Positions 17,644 to 26,169 of a stretch of 33,031 nucleotides of DNA are shown piece by piece. The translations under genes and the position numbers were made by a program. Location: positions 1 through 33,031 of the forward strand of contig JAITAV010000006.1 of assembly GCA_031283895.1 (NCBI GenBank), in the 5' to 3' direction. The DNA is from Puniceicoccales bacterium. GTDB taxonomy: Bacteria; Verrucomicrobiota; Verrucomicrobiia; Opitutales; UBA9783. Position 1 is the stretch's first letter. The number at the start of each line of letters is the position of its first letter. Under the pieces are notes generated by a model. It was not told the DNA's origin. It searched no databases and saw only the letters and a program-made list of their open reading frames with translations.

Positions 17644-18693
17644 TTAAGATGTCTTTGCGGCCATAAAATGTTTGTATGCATCCATAGCTCTTTGTAGGGG
17701 TATTTGAGGAATGTTTACTTTAGGGTGAAAAGGGGAAATAGATACAGCAAGTTGGGTTGTTCTATGCCAGGTTCCAACAACTTGGCCGTTGCATAAAACG
17801 ACCGGATGAAATGTACCGTAAGCGTTGAATGCTTTGTGTTGATATTGTGTGTCAATGACGTGCGTTCTATCTTTATAGGCGATAAGGTACTCGTCGTACG
17901 ATGGGAGCAAATGTAAATTTTCTGTATTATGGCGTTGTGGAGAGCTACAAGATGTGTGCGTCCAGAGGCAAGGAGAATGCCGTTTATCCCGAACGAGGTC
18001 TGGCGCAATGAGATCGATTGCTCTTTTGGATTCGTAACGCGTTAAGCCAGACCACCATGCAAAGTCATACAAGCTTGCAGGGGAATGACTTTGAAAAAAT
18101 TTTGTCACCAATCTCACCAAAGCTTCGTCCTGAGATAACATGGAAGTGAGAGGAATTCGTTCTTCCAATAAAGCGTAGGTACATTGATTGTTTTTATCGA
18201 TACCGCTGCAGATAATGCCTTCAATTTCGGCTTGCATCATTATCAATGTCATCTGCGTGGGGTGAATGTTGATACCCGACTGATGGAATGCTGAACGGAT
18301 TTCTTGCCTTGTTGAATGGATCTGTCCCGCCAGTATTTTTTCTAACGTGCGATTGCATTGCATGCACAAATTGTCTGTTATACCGCTATTTTTATTTCTA
18401 AACTTGAGAGCGGATTGGATGTTTTTTTTGGAGAGTGCTAACATCCATCGTACGTCTTCTTGAGGTATCCAGTGCCATGTGGGTCGTAAAACGTGCATGC
18501 GTATTATTTCGCCGCATTGGATAGCTTTATCGATTGTCTGAATAGTGGATGCGGGTAGTCGAATACCCATAGCCCATTTGGACATAGGGTAATTTTGGGC
18601 TTGCATGGCACCCATCCAGGAAACTAGCTCTTGGGGGGAGTGGCAATGGGAATTTGCCAATTGATGATTTAACAATCGATGACCCCGTATCAT
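17644..18693 (-). CDS. winged-helix DNA-binding protein, HTH_42 (AlkZ-like) family
   Basis: Belongs to the winged-helix family typified by PF06224, related to the bacterial DNA glycosylases AlkZ/YcaQ that excise alkylated bases and unhook cross-links. The 349-residue protein opens with HRLLNHQLA and SPQELVSWMGAMQAQNYPMSKWAMGIRLP, where the QAQ corresponds to the conserved glutamine motif. Then come HVLRPTWHWIPQEDVRWML, LYDFAWWSGLTRYESKRAI, LPSYDEYLIAYKDR and GTFHPVVLCNGQVVGTWHR, all family hallmarks in order. I start it at the ATG at 18693; the frame runs on to 18801 but that extension overlaps the divergent exporter. About 97 bases separate the two starts. Whether it is a glycosylase or only a DNA-binding protein is unresolved. 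Confidence 0.82.
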   Translation of the reverse strand: MIRGHRLLNHQLANSHCHSPQELVSWMGAMQAQNYPMSKWAMGIRLPASTIQTIDKAIQCGEIIRMHVLRPTWHWIPQEDVRWMLALSKKNIQSALKFRNKNSGITDNLCMQCNRTLEKILAGQIHSTRQEIRSAFHQSGINIHPTQMTLIMMQAEIEGIICSGIDKNNQCTYALLEERIPLTSMLSQDEALVRLVTKFFQSHSPASLYDFAWWSGLTRYESKRAIDLIAPDLVRDKRHSPCLWTHTSCSSPQRHNTENLHLLPSYDEYLIAYKDRTHVIDTQYQHKAFNAYGTFHPVVLCNGQVVGTWHRTTQLAVSISPFHPKVNIPQIPLQRAMDAYKHFMAAKTS

Positions 18694-18790
18694 GGCATTA
18701 TCATTTGCAAGAGAAAATAAGTTTTTTACGCTTTCAAGTCGATTTAAAAAGAATCTTGTCCTTGCATGGAAAATAGCGTACACAACTCGT

Positions 18791-20572
18791 ATGAAGCACA
18801 CGTTATGGTCCCTAAGCCGACATTATTTATCGGCACACAAGTTTTTATTCATGGTGGCATTAATGTGTGGGATGATCTACGGATTGATGAGTGGCTTAGG
18901 GCTCCCCGTAATATTTGAAAAAGTATTTAGGCAAATCTTTGAGGATACCGAAAATATTTACACATGGGGACAAATTTTGTGGATCTCTGGCCTTATCCCT
19001 TTAGGGTTCTTTGTACGCGGCGTTTTTGGGTATTTGAGCACCTATTGGATGAATCGTTGTGGATTGGAAATTTTAAATCATTTGCGAGCCGACATTTTTG
19101 CAAAGCTTCAGGCAATGCCTTTGTCCTTTTTTGAACAAAAGCATTCGGGAGATTTGGTGAATCGTGTGGTGAATGATCCCAAAACAATTCAAGACGTTTT
19201 ACTTGAAATCGCATCCGAATTTTTCAAACAACCTTTACAAATGTTAGCGGCGTTTGTCGGACTCATTTACTTGTCCATTAAAAATGGCGATTTTGTTTTG
19301 TTGACGGTGTTTTTGCTTGCTTTACCCATATGTTTTATACCGGTACGACTGCTACGCTACCGTGTCAAAGAAAGTAGCCGATGCATGCAACGTACGGAAG
19401 CAGAAGTGACCGAATGCGTCGTGGAAAATTTGCGTGCTGCCCAGGAAATAAGAACATTTTTGCTGGAAAAGTCCGCCTTGGATAAAGCAAAAGGTGTCAT
19501 GTACCGGTTAGCCAACCGAATTCAAACGGTTGTGCAGTGGCAAAAATTGCAGCAGCCTTTGATGGAAATTGTAACGGCCGTGATCCTTGCGATCATTTTC
19601 ATTTACGCCTACTATAGGCGTATTCCTTTTTCGGTTTTCAGTTCCATGGGGACAGCGCTTTATTTCGCATTCGATCCCATCAAAAAAATGAGCAATACCC
19701 TGGGGCAAGTACACCGTTCAACGGGGGCTTTGGAGCGCATTGTTGAGATTTTAGAAACGCCTATAGAGATCCAATCTCCAGAAAAATACGCTTACGCAAG
19801 TACCGTAAAAGGTGAATTTACGTTTCAAGGTGTCGATTTTATTTACGAGCGATCGATGGATGCAACGAAAGCTTTGCAGGGAATCAACTTAACTTTTTCT
19901 GCTGGCAAATGGAGTGCGCTCGTGGGACCCAGCGGTGCGGGTAAATCTACGCTCACTAAACTTTTGCCACGTTTGTACGACGTTAGTGGCGGTTGTATTT
20001 TATTGGATGGTATTGATCTGCGACAATGGTCTCTCGAAAGTTTACGTAGTCAAATTGCAATCGTTTCACAAAATCCGGTTTTATTTAACGATACCATTAC
20101 CAATAATTTGAAATTGGGATGCCCTGAGGCTGACGATGCAACTGTGATTGAAGCCGCTAAGGCGGCATACGCGCACGAATTTATATTGGCCGCAGGCGGT
20201 TATGACGCTTGGGTGGGTGAAAATGGAAATCGTTTTTCGGGAGGGCAGAGGCAGCGTTTGGCCATTGCGCGTGCTTTTTTAAAAAATGTCCCCGTACTCA
20301 TTTTAGATGAGGCTACATCCGCTCTGGATTCGGAAAGTGAATTTTATATTCGAAAAGCCATCGAGCGGTTAACGGTTAACAAAACGGTTGTTGCCATTGC
20401 ACATCGCATCCGTACAATTCAAAATGCGCACTGCATCTATTTGTTCGATGCAGGACGGTTCATCTGTCAAGGGACACATACGGAGTTGCTGAAAATAAGT
20501 GAATTGTATAGGCAACTGGTGGAAAAACAATTACTTGACATTGAATCCAATGAAGGTGCATGTGCATTGTAA
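18791..20572 (+). CDS. msbA: MsbA-type ABC exporter (fused TMD-NBD)
   Basis: A 593-residue half-transporter that works as a homodimer, probably flipping lipid A or another lipid across the inner membrane. Six membrane helices occupy residues about 1-310, with the cytoplasmic coupling segment QAMPLSFFEQKHSGDLVNRV. The nucleotide-binding domain follows: Walker A VGPSGAGKSTLTKLLPRLYD (near residue 378), Q-loop IVSQNPVLFNDTI, signature RFSGGQRQRLAIARA, Walker B VLILDEATSALDSES and H-loop AIAHRIRTI. All catalytic residues are present. The open frame reaches back to 18692, but the ATG at 18791 (MKHTLWSLSRHYL) is the natural start and clears the divergent gene. Assignment to MsbA rather than another lipid or drug exporter is by overall resemblance. 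Confidence 0.87.
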   Translation: MKHTLWSLSRHYLSAHKFLFMVALMCGMIYGLMSGLGLPVIFEKVFRQIFEDTENIYTWGQILWISGLIPLGFFVRGVFGYLSTYWMNRCGLEILNHLRADIFAKLQAMPLSFFEQKHSGDLVNRVVNDPKTIQDVLLEIASEFFKQPLQMLAAFVGLIYLSIKNGDFVLLTVFLLALPICFIPVRLLRYRVKESSRCMQRTEAEVTECVVENLRAAQEIRTFLLEKSALDKAKGVMYRLANRIQTVVQWQKLQQPLMEIVTAVILAIIFIYAYYRRIPFSVFSSMGTALYFAFDPIKKMSNTLGQVHRSTGALERIVEILETPIEIQSPEKYAYASTVKGEFTFQGVDFIYERSMDATKALQGINLTFSAGKWSALVGPSGAGKSTLTKLLPRLYDVSGGCILLDGIDLRQWSLESLRSQIAIVSQNPVLFNDTITNNLKLGCPEADDATVIEAAKAAYAHEFILAAGGYDAWVGENGNRFSGGQRQRLAIARAFLKNVPVLILDEATSALDSESEFYIRKAIERLTVNKTVVAIAHRIRTIQNAHCIYLFDAGRFICQGTHTELLKISELYRQLVEKQLLDIESNEGACAL

Positions 20573-20654
20573 ATTACGCAATTGTATGCAAAATGGCACC
20601 GAAAAAATCATATTGTTACAATTTACCTTTTAAAACATACGTATTTTGTTTGTT

Positions 20655-20677
20655 GTTAAAAATACTTGTTTTTTAAC
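20655..20677. repeat. 8-bp perfect inverted repeat between msbA and floA
   Basis: GTTAAAAA and TTTTTAAC flank a 7-base spacer, making a possible AT-only hairpin about 24 to 33 bases before the candidate floA starts. It is too weak for a classical GC-rich terminator; it may be an operator, a weak terminator of msbA, or chance in AT-rich DNA. Confidence 0.35.
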
Positions 20678-20700
20678 ATGCAATCAGTAAAGTGAAACGT

Positions 20701-21723
20701 ATGGAGGGTATGAGTATTACGTTATTTATTGTAGGTTTTTTGATCCTTGGTTTTTTGGCTATCGTTTTATCCTTTTTTAATGTTTGGTTGAGAGCATGGT
20801 TGGCGGGAGCTTACGTTAGTATTCCCAACTTAATTGCGATGCGTTTAAGGAAGGTGCCTTACGGACTCATCGTTGATTGTCGTGTTACAGCTGCCAAAGC
20901 CGGTATTGATTTGTCGGTGGATGAATTGGAAGCCCATTTTTTGGCGGAAGGCAATTTATTACAAACGGTCCAAGCATTGATAGCGGCCGAAAAAGCGGGC
21001 ATTGAATTAAGTTTTGCACGTGCTTGCGCCATCGATTTGGCGACCAAAGGTACGGGTAAAACGGTGATCGAAGCCGTTCATACTTCCGTCAATCCCAAGG
21101 TAATCGACTGTCCAAAGGCAATTCAAAGCAAATTAACGATTGATGGGGTTGCGAAAGATGGTATCCAGGTTAAGGTCAGAGCTCGTGTGACCGTCCGTAC
21201 CAATTTGGACCGTTTTGTGGGTGGAGCCCAAGAAGATACCATCATTGCCCGTGTGGGCGAAGGTATTGTGGCCACCATTGGTTCTGCGGAAACTTACAAG
21301 CAGGTTTTGGAAACTCCCGATCAAATTTCCAAAGTTGTGCTCAATAGAGGTTTGGACGTTGGAACCGCCTACGAAATTCTTTCCATTGATATTGCCGACA
21401 TTGACATTGGAGAAAATGTAGGGGCTAAGTTACAAGTTTCACAGGCTGAAGCAAATAAGAACATGGCGCAAGCACAAGCGGAAATCCGCCGTGCCAGTGC
21501 CGTTGCCTTGGAACAAGAAATGAAAGCGCGCGTGGAAGAAATGCGTGCCAAGGTGGTCGAATCGCAGGCGGAAGTACCTTTGGCGGTATCGGAAGCTTTA
21601 CGTAAAGGGCGTTTGGGAGTCATGGATTTCTATCGTATGGAAAATGTAAAGGCCGATACGGAAATGCGCGAACATTTATCCAAAGATTCAGAGAACGTCA
21701 TTTCGGAGAATTTACACGAATAA
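20701..21723 (+). CDS. floA: flotillin-like SPFH protein FloA
   Basis: FloA (YqfA) is a membrane-anchored SPFH-domain protein that forms mobile assemblies and influences membrane fluidity, protein secretion and signalling. The ~340-residue product has one N-terminal membrane helix ([19 protein letters not shown]), then the FloA-specific region ([40 protein letters not shown]), the SPFH domain ([39 protein letters not shown]), [27 protein letters not shown], and a coiled-coil rich in Ala/Glu (about 245-300). Possible starts are GTG 20692, ATG 20701 and ATG 20710; GGAGGGT abuts the last too closely, so the middle one is chosen tentatively. It is followed after 2 bases by a small unknown gene. 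nfeD, a common partner, is not adjacent. Confidence 0.94.
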   Translation: MEGMSITLFIVGFLILGFLAIVLSFFNVWLRAWLAGAYVSIPNLIAMRLRKVPYGLIVDCRVTAAKAGIDLSVDELEAHFLAEGNLLQTVQALIAAEKAGIELSFARACAIDLATKGTGKTVIEAVHTSVNPKVIDCPKAIQSKLTIDGVAKDGIQVKVRARVTVRTNLDRFVGGAQEDTIIARVGEGIVATIGSAETYKQVLETPDQISKVVLNRGLDVGTAYEILSIDIADIDIGENVGAKLQVSQAEANKNMAQAQAEIRRASAVALEQEMKARVEEMRAKVVESQAEVPLAVSEALRKGRLGVMDFYRMENVKADTEMREHLSKDSENVISENLHE

Positions 21724-21725
21724 AA

Positions 21726-22145
21726 ATGAACTGGGATGATCTTGTTTACGTGATGGTGTTTTTGGTTTTAGCATTTATTCCCGGTGCTAAAAAGCAGCAA
21801 ACTGCAAAGCCGAAAACACAAAATACGGAAGACGATGCGCGTTGTCTTGAGGAAGCGCGTAAGAAAATTGAAATGCTCAAGCGGCAACGTAGGACAAGTG
21901 AAACCGAAATCCAGGCGCTTTCATCTCAAGAAAAACCCACCGTTGAAGATCTTTTATGGGTATCATCCACAAGCGGTTTGGCAACACCTATAGGACTTGT
22001 TCGTTCAGAGATTGAACAACCGTACATGTGCATACAACCCATGTCTCAACCCAAGCTTCGAACGCGGATCAAAAAATCAATCCGATTGCGCCAATGGATT
22101 ATGGGGCAGGTTGTTTTGAAACGCAAGTTCGATGCGCGTTATTGA
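21726..22145 (+). CDS. small membrane-anchored protein of unknown function
   Basis: Not recognised. The 139-residue product has one N-terminal hydrophobic helix (LVYVMVFLVLAFIPG), a charged helical stretch rich in Lys/Glu likely to form a coiled coil (DARCLEEARKKIEMLKRQRR), a Pro/Ser-rich linker, and a basic C-terminal segment KSIRLRQWIMGQVVLKRKF. It begins 2 bases after the floA stop and is surely co-transcribed and probably co-translated with it. The architecture (one helix plus coiled coil) and the context suggest a FloA-associated membrane protein. The C-terminal RQWIMGQVVL segment may be a conserved short motif. No enzymatic motif is visible. Confidence 0.65.
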   Translation: MNWDDLVYVMVFLVLAFIPGAKKQQTAKPKTQNTEDDARCLEEARKKIEMLKRQRRTSETEIQALSSQEKPTVEDLLWVSSTSGLATPIGLVRSEIEQPYMCIQPMSQPKLRTRIKKSIRLRQWIMGQVVLKRKFDARY

Positions 22146-22965
22146 TTTTTTTTGTAGGAAACTTCATGATTTCTGCGAATTTTTGTATATTCAAAGGTAG
22201 CAACATTCCACAGACTGTGGAATCAATCGATTCTTCACCCTCATCAAGTCTCTTTTTAACTTTCGGTTATCTAAGTTAAATGGCATTGAACCATTTTTAT
22301 AGCACAGGTGAAACCAATCCTCCGATGGTGGGCCTATAGAAATCTCTATTTGTTTTATAAAATTGTACCATATTTTTTCACCCCTGATATTATGGTAGTA
22401 TCAGCTACCACCATTCAAGGCGATAGAGTTAGGGCACACTCCATGGAGTACAAAGTAAATAAGTTTCATAGTACCCCCCTATAGTGGCATTGTGGTCCCT
22501 TGTAGAGGTTATTGCATTGCATCGTTACGCTCCTTCGCATTCCACCTTACGTCGGATTTTCCCAGGCAGACACATGGGTTTACGATACCATTGAGTTCAG
22601 TGGAAGATAGGGCTATATAGTTCCATTGGAAAGATTAGATAAGTCAATGGTACGAGTATTGAGTCTCACACCGAACAACAATTCTTCGGATGTGGATACA
22701 CGCCTCTAGGTTCACCGAGTTTGGAGGCATGAGCACGGTATGCAAGGCATCAATTCCTTTGTTGTAAGCTAGGATGACGAAGATAATGCAGGCGTGTGAA
22801 ACCGTTTTGTGGGCTATGGCTAGGGCAATAAGGCTTATATGGATCTATTGGGAAGGCACAGGCGTAAATCGTCGCAAAACCGTTCATTACGGACCAGACT
22901 GCAAATATTAAGGTACCTTCTTTCGCTTACAGCAAGTGTCTTGGAAACAACCATGAAGTCTATAA
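22146..22965. other. gene-free, probably decayed stretch (first part)
   Basis: No intact gene in the 820 bases after the floA partner. Base composition is less AT-rich than the true intergenic spacers elsewhere in the window, which suggests former coding DNA. One plus-strand frame is open at 22768-22908 and contains WIYWEGTGVNRRKTVHYGP. A second frame is open from 22839 to 23081 (80 codons). Neither is recognised. No tRNA, SRP RNA, tmRNA or RNase P RNA signature was found. Confidence 0.4.
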
Positions 22966-23658
22966 AGTTACGACTTGCGGTTCGCAGCCGCAGTTACCAT
23001 CGGTGCGATGATTGGTCGCACTGGAAATCTTTTACAGACAAAACAATGCGATCTTGCCAAAACCTTTTATTGGGGACTTAATTTAACCGCAGCAAAGTCT
23101 TAGAGCGCTTACCAAAGCTTAACGCCTGACATGTGTCCTGTGTCGGAGGTTAGCTCTGATGCCTGCCTAACACGGCAAAGGTTATTACTGCGTAAATTAC
23201 ATGTATTCCACTATAATTCTCTGCTCCACATTGTTTTGTGCACAGAAAACTCGGGAAGTCCGTTAGTCATGGCCAGGACACGTCGTATGGATGGTTCTTA
23301 CATCACGGAGAATTAAGAAGCACTCCAACAACATGGAACCGCCGCCGAAGTTGTAGGACTGGAATCCTTGGTGTTATACAGTAGGGTCAACCTCATAAAA
23401 ACCCTTTTACTGACTATGATTGGTAAACGGCAAAATGCATTTGGTGGCAGAACTAATTGAACAAGGTCTGCCGTTATTATCCACGCAATACACCCGCGGA
23501 CCTTAAAAAGTTCATTTGCTGTCAAACATAAATGCGGTGATTTGCTCCGCATAGTTTTAATTTTAATGGTTTTACACAGGTACCCAACAAACAATTCTTT
23601 AGTTTTCCACAATCGCATCATGCAAAATTTCTGGAGGTTAAACTATGTTTTTGGATGA
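22966..23658 (+). pseudogene. decayed protein gene of unknown function
   Basis: One plus-strand reading frame stays open in four long runs, 22966-23100, 23104-23313, 23317-23457 and 23461-23655, broken only by single stop codons at 23101, 23314 and 23458, and ending with TGA at 23656. At this base composition about a dozen stops would be expected in 230 codons, so this looks like a former gene. Protein-like stretches include AAAVTIGAMIGRTGNLLQ, KTFYWGLNLTAAKS and ALQQHGTAAEVVGLESLV. I do not recognise the family. The opposite strand is also open for 102 codons over part of this stretch, which weakens the case. Upstream sequence at 22768-22908 is in the same frame and may belong to it. Confidence 0.38.
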
Positions 23659-23739
23659 ATGTATTCCCTAAAAATTACCATCATTTGGCCCTATAAATAA
23701 CTTGCAAAAATAAAAACTTTAAACCGAAATAAGGCAATC

Positions 23740-25128
23740 ATGCATAATGTTTTACCCAAGGTACTTTTATTTGGATATACCAACGTTGGCAAAAGTACTT
23801 TGTTTAATCGTTTAAGTCAAAGTCGTATGGCGATTGTTCATGGTCAACCTGGAGTAACGCGTGATTTTTTATCGGTGACCGTGGATGAAAAATTTCAACT
23901 TGTGGATAGTGGAGGTATAGGAAGTGAAAGTTCCAACGACTTATTTGCAAATTTAGTTGAAGAACGTGTCAGAGGAAGTTTAGGGAAAATGGATGTTATT
24001 GTTTGGGTTTTAGATGGGAAATGTGGTTTGACCGCCAGAGATTATCAAATTTCTCACGAGTTGCGCAGGCTGAATAAACCGACCATTTTGGCAATTAACA
24101 AAATAGACAACGAACGAGACGAGTCCAGTTGGGCTGAATTTTATCACCTGGGTTGGGAAATTGTCCTTCCTATTGCTGCCGAGCATGCAATTAATATTGC
24201 AATTTTAAAGGAAGCCATTGCCCATGCACTACCTTCGGCAAAAATTTCTGAGAGCGCCGCTGATTTAAGTGCAAAATTTGCCATTATAGGTCGACCTAAT
24301 GTAGGCAAATCTTCTTTGGTCAATGCTTTACTGAAAGAAGATCGTATGCTTGTGAGCGATGTTGCTGGAACAACGCGCGATGCGGTTGAATGCCCATTTT
24401 CATGGCAATTTAAGACAGGTCAGAAGGAAAATTTTGTTTTGGTGGATACGGCAGGTGTTCGAAAAAAAAGGGTCGATCCCGTAGAATACTACGCCTATGT
24501 AAGAACTGAGAAAGCATTGCAAACGGTGGACTTGTCTCTCATTGTATTAGATCTACTGGAAGGCCCTACTGTCATTGATAAAGACCTTGTTCGCCACGTG
24601 TACGTGTTGGGGAAAGCATGTATATGGGTGGTAAATAAGTGGGATATCGCAAGGCAGCAGTTGGACGCACAAGGTGAAAATGCAGAAAAATTCCAGCATA
24701 AGTTTTTACGGCAAATCAACAGTTTGTATCCATTTTTTAACGCCCCTATTGCATTCGTTTCGGCCAAATCGGGGGAAGGTATAGACGCTTTATTGAGACA
24801 AGTCACTGCATTAAAAAAACGCCTTCACACAACCGTTTCTACCGGTTTATTGAACCGTTTTTTACACACAATTACCACCAAGACACCACCCACTTCACAC
24901 GATGGAAAGCATTTTAAAATTTACTATGCCGTTCAAATAAAATCGGCACCCTTTACCTTGCAGGTGTTTTGTAATAAACTTCGCTGGATGCCCAATCATT
25001 ACAAACGATTTTTAGAAAATTCCCTGCGGCAACGATACGCATTGGAAGGTTGTCCCATTGTATGGCAATGGGTCGAGAAGGCTCCCAATACCCTGTTGAA
25101 CGCATCCCCATTGAAACAAGTGGTTTAA
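23740..25128 (+). CDS. der: ribosome assembly GTPase Der (EngA)
   Basis: Der is the tandem GTPase needed for maturation of the 50S subunit. The 462-residue product has the first G domain (G1 LFGYTNVGKSTLFNRLS at residues about 10-26, VTRDF, DSGGI, NKID), a second G domain (G1 IGRPNVGKSSLVNALL from about 183, GTTRDAVECPF, LVDTAGVRKK, WVVNKWD, SAKSGEGID) and the C-terminal KH-like domain (HFKIYYAVQIKSAPFTLQVF, NHYKRFLENSLRQRYALEG). All nucleotide-binding motifs are intact, although G1 of the first domain is GYTNVGKS rather than the usual GRPNVGKS. The start is the ATG at 23740. fmt follows 8 bases after the stop, so the two form an operon. Confidence 0.97.
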   Translation: MHNVLPKVLLFGYTNVGKSTLFNRLSQSRMAIVHGQPGVTRDFLSVTVDEKFQLVDSGGIGSESSNDLFANLVEERVRGSLGKMDVIVWVLDGKCGLTARDYQISHELRRLNKPTILAINKIDNERDESSWAEFYHLGWEIVLPIAAEHAINIAILKEAIAHALPSAKISESAADLSAKFAIIGRPNVGKSSLVNALLKEDRMLVSDVAGTTRDAVECPFSWQFKTGQKENFVLVDTAGVRKKRVDPVEYYAYVRTEKALQTVDLSLIVLDLLEGPTVIDKDLVRHVYVLGKACIWVVNKWDIARQQLDAQGENAEKFQHKFLRQINSLYPFFNAPIAFVSAKSGEGIDALLRQVTALKKRLHTTVSTGLLNRFLHTITTKTPPTSHDGKHFKIYYAVQIKSAPFTLQVFCNKLRWMPNHYKRFLENSLRQRYALEGCPIVWQWVEKAPNTLLNASPLKQVV

Positions 25129-25136
25129 TTGTTCGT

Positions 25137-26072
25137 ATGCCTAAAGTACGCACCGTTTTTTTGTCCGCTTCCGACATTGCGATTCCATGCTTGGAACGGT
25201 TATTAAAGATCAACGACTGCCAACTGGTTGGCATTGTGACGCAACCCGAGCGTCCCAGAGGACGTGGACAAAAGTATAGTCCGAATCCAATTGCAACGTG
25301 GGCACAATCGCATCGCATCGCCTGTCTGCAAACGGAGCAAATGGATAATAATCTATTTGTTGAGTTGCAGCAAATGCGAATCGACCTTGCGTTTGTCATG
25401 GCATTTGGCCATATCCTTAAGCGGCGTTTTTTGGACCTTCCTGCGTTGGATATGTGGAACTTCCACACTTCGCTTTTACCCAAATACCGTGGGGCATCTC
25501 CCATTCAAACATGCCTGTTAATGGGTGAACATGAAACGGGTGTTACGCTGATGCGTATGGTGGAAAAGCTGGATGCGGGCCCCTGGATTGCTCAGAAAGT
25601 CGTAGGTATCGAGGCCCAGGAGACCGCCTACTCGCTCACGCAAAAACTCGCTCACGCGAGCGCAGATCTACTGGCAGAATATTGGGGTCGTCTTATCCAA
25701 AAAAATTACTCGGTCCTTGAGCAGGTTGAACCGTCTGCTACCGTAACGCGTAAGTTGCACAAGGCGGACGGGTTGCTTGATTTTAACGAAACCGCTTTAT
25801 CTTTAGAACGGAAGATTAGAGCGTTAAATCCTTGGCCGGGCACCTTCTTTCACCGGGGAAATGAATGTATAAAAGTTCATGCCGCCCACATAATCGACGA
25901 AAAAGTTGCCCGTAAACCGGGTACGGTATTGTTTGACTTTTGTCAATGTCCGTTGTGTATAGCAACCGCGAAGGGCGTTCTGGCTATAGATCAATTGCAA
26001 CGTTCTGGCGGGAAAATTCTACGCGTAAAAGAATTTTTGAATGGGAATAAATTTTTATTTTCAGATAAATAA
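25137..26072 (+). CDS. fmt: methionyl-tRNA formyltransferase
   Basis: Fmt formylates initiator Met-tRNA using 10-formyl-tetrahydrofolate. From the ATG at 25137 the product is 311 residues, typical for the family. Motifs: RTVFLSASDIAIPCLERLL (N-terminal Rossmann strand), VTQPERPRGRGQK, and the catalytic stretch MWNFHTSLLPKYRGASPIQ near residues 105-123 with Asn and His. GVTLMRMVEKLDAGP supplies the catalytic aspartate, and the C-terminal OB-fold domain begins around ALNPWPGTFFHRG. The frame is open back to 25050, but that extension overlaps der. Context with der is one of convenience rather than a shared pathway. Partner def (deformylase), often adjacent, is not in the window. Confidence 0.95.
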   Translation: MPKVRTVFLSASDIAIPCLERLLKINDCQLVGIVTQPERPRGRGQKYSPNPIATWAQSHRIACLQTEQMDNNLFVELQQMRIDLAFVMAFGHILKRRFLDLPALDMWNFHTSLLPKYRGASPIQTCLLMGEHETGVTLMRMVEKLDAGPWIAQKVVGIEAQETAYSLTQKLAHASADLLAEYWGRLIQKNYSVLEQVEPSATVTRKLHKADGLLDFNETALSLERKIRALNPWPGTFFHRGNECIKVHAAHIIDEKVARKPGTVLFDFCQCPLCIATAKGVLAIDQLQRSGGKILRVKEFLNGNKFLFSDK

Positions 26073-26169
26073 TCGTATCTGGTGGTAAAAGGTGGTAGAG
26101 TGGAGGCCATTTCGTGTAGAAATTTTGCGCGTTGGAAATTCCATATGAATCATATTTCGGTTTTTTAGA

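Noticed and set aside
23240-23275. Possible RNase P RNA core (acagaaa followed by gggaagtccg).
   Set aside because: The elements are in the wrong order and the rest of the conserved core is missing.
23313-23621. 102-codon minus-strand frame in the gene desert.
   Set aside because: No recognisable motif; the plus-strand frame over the same DNA looks more protein-like. Not excluded outright.
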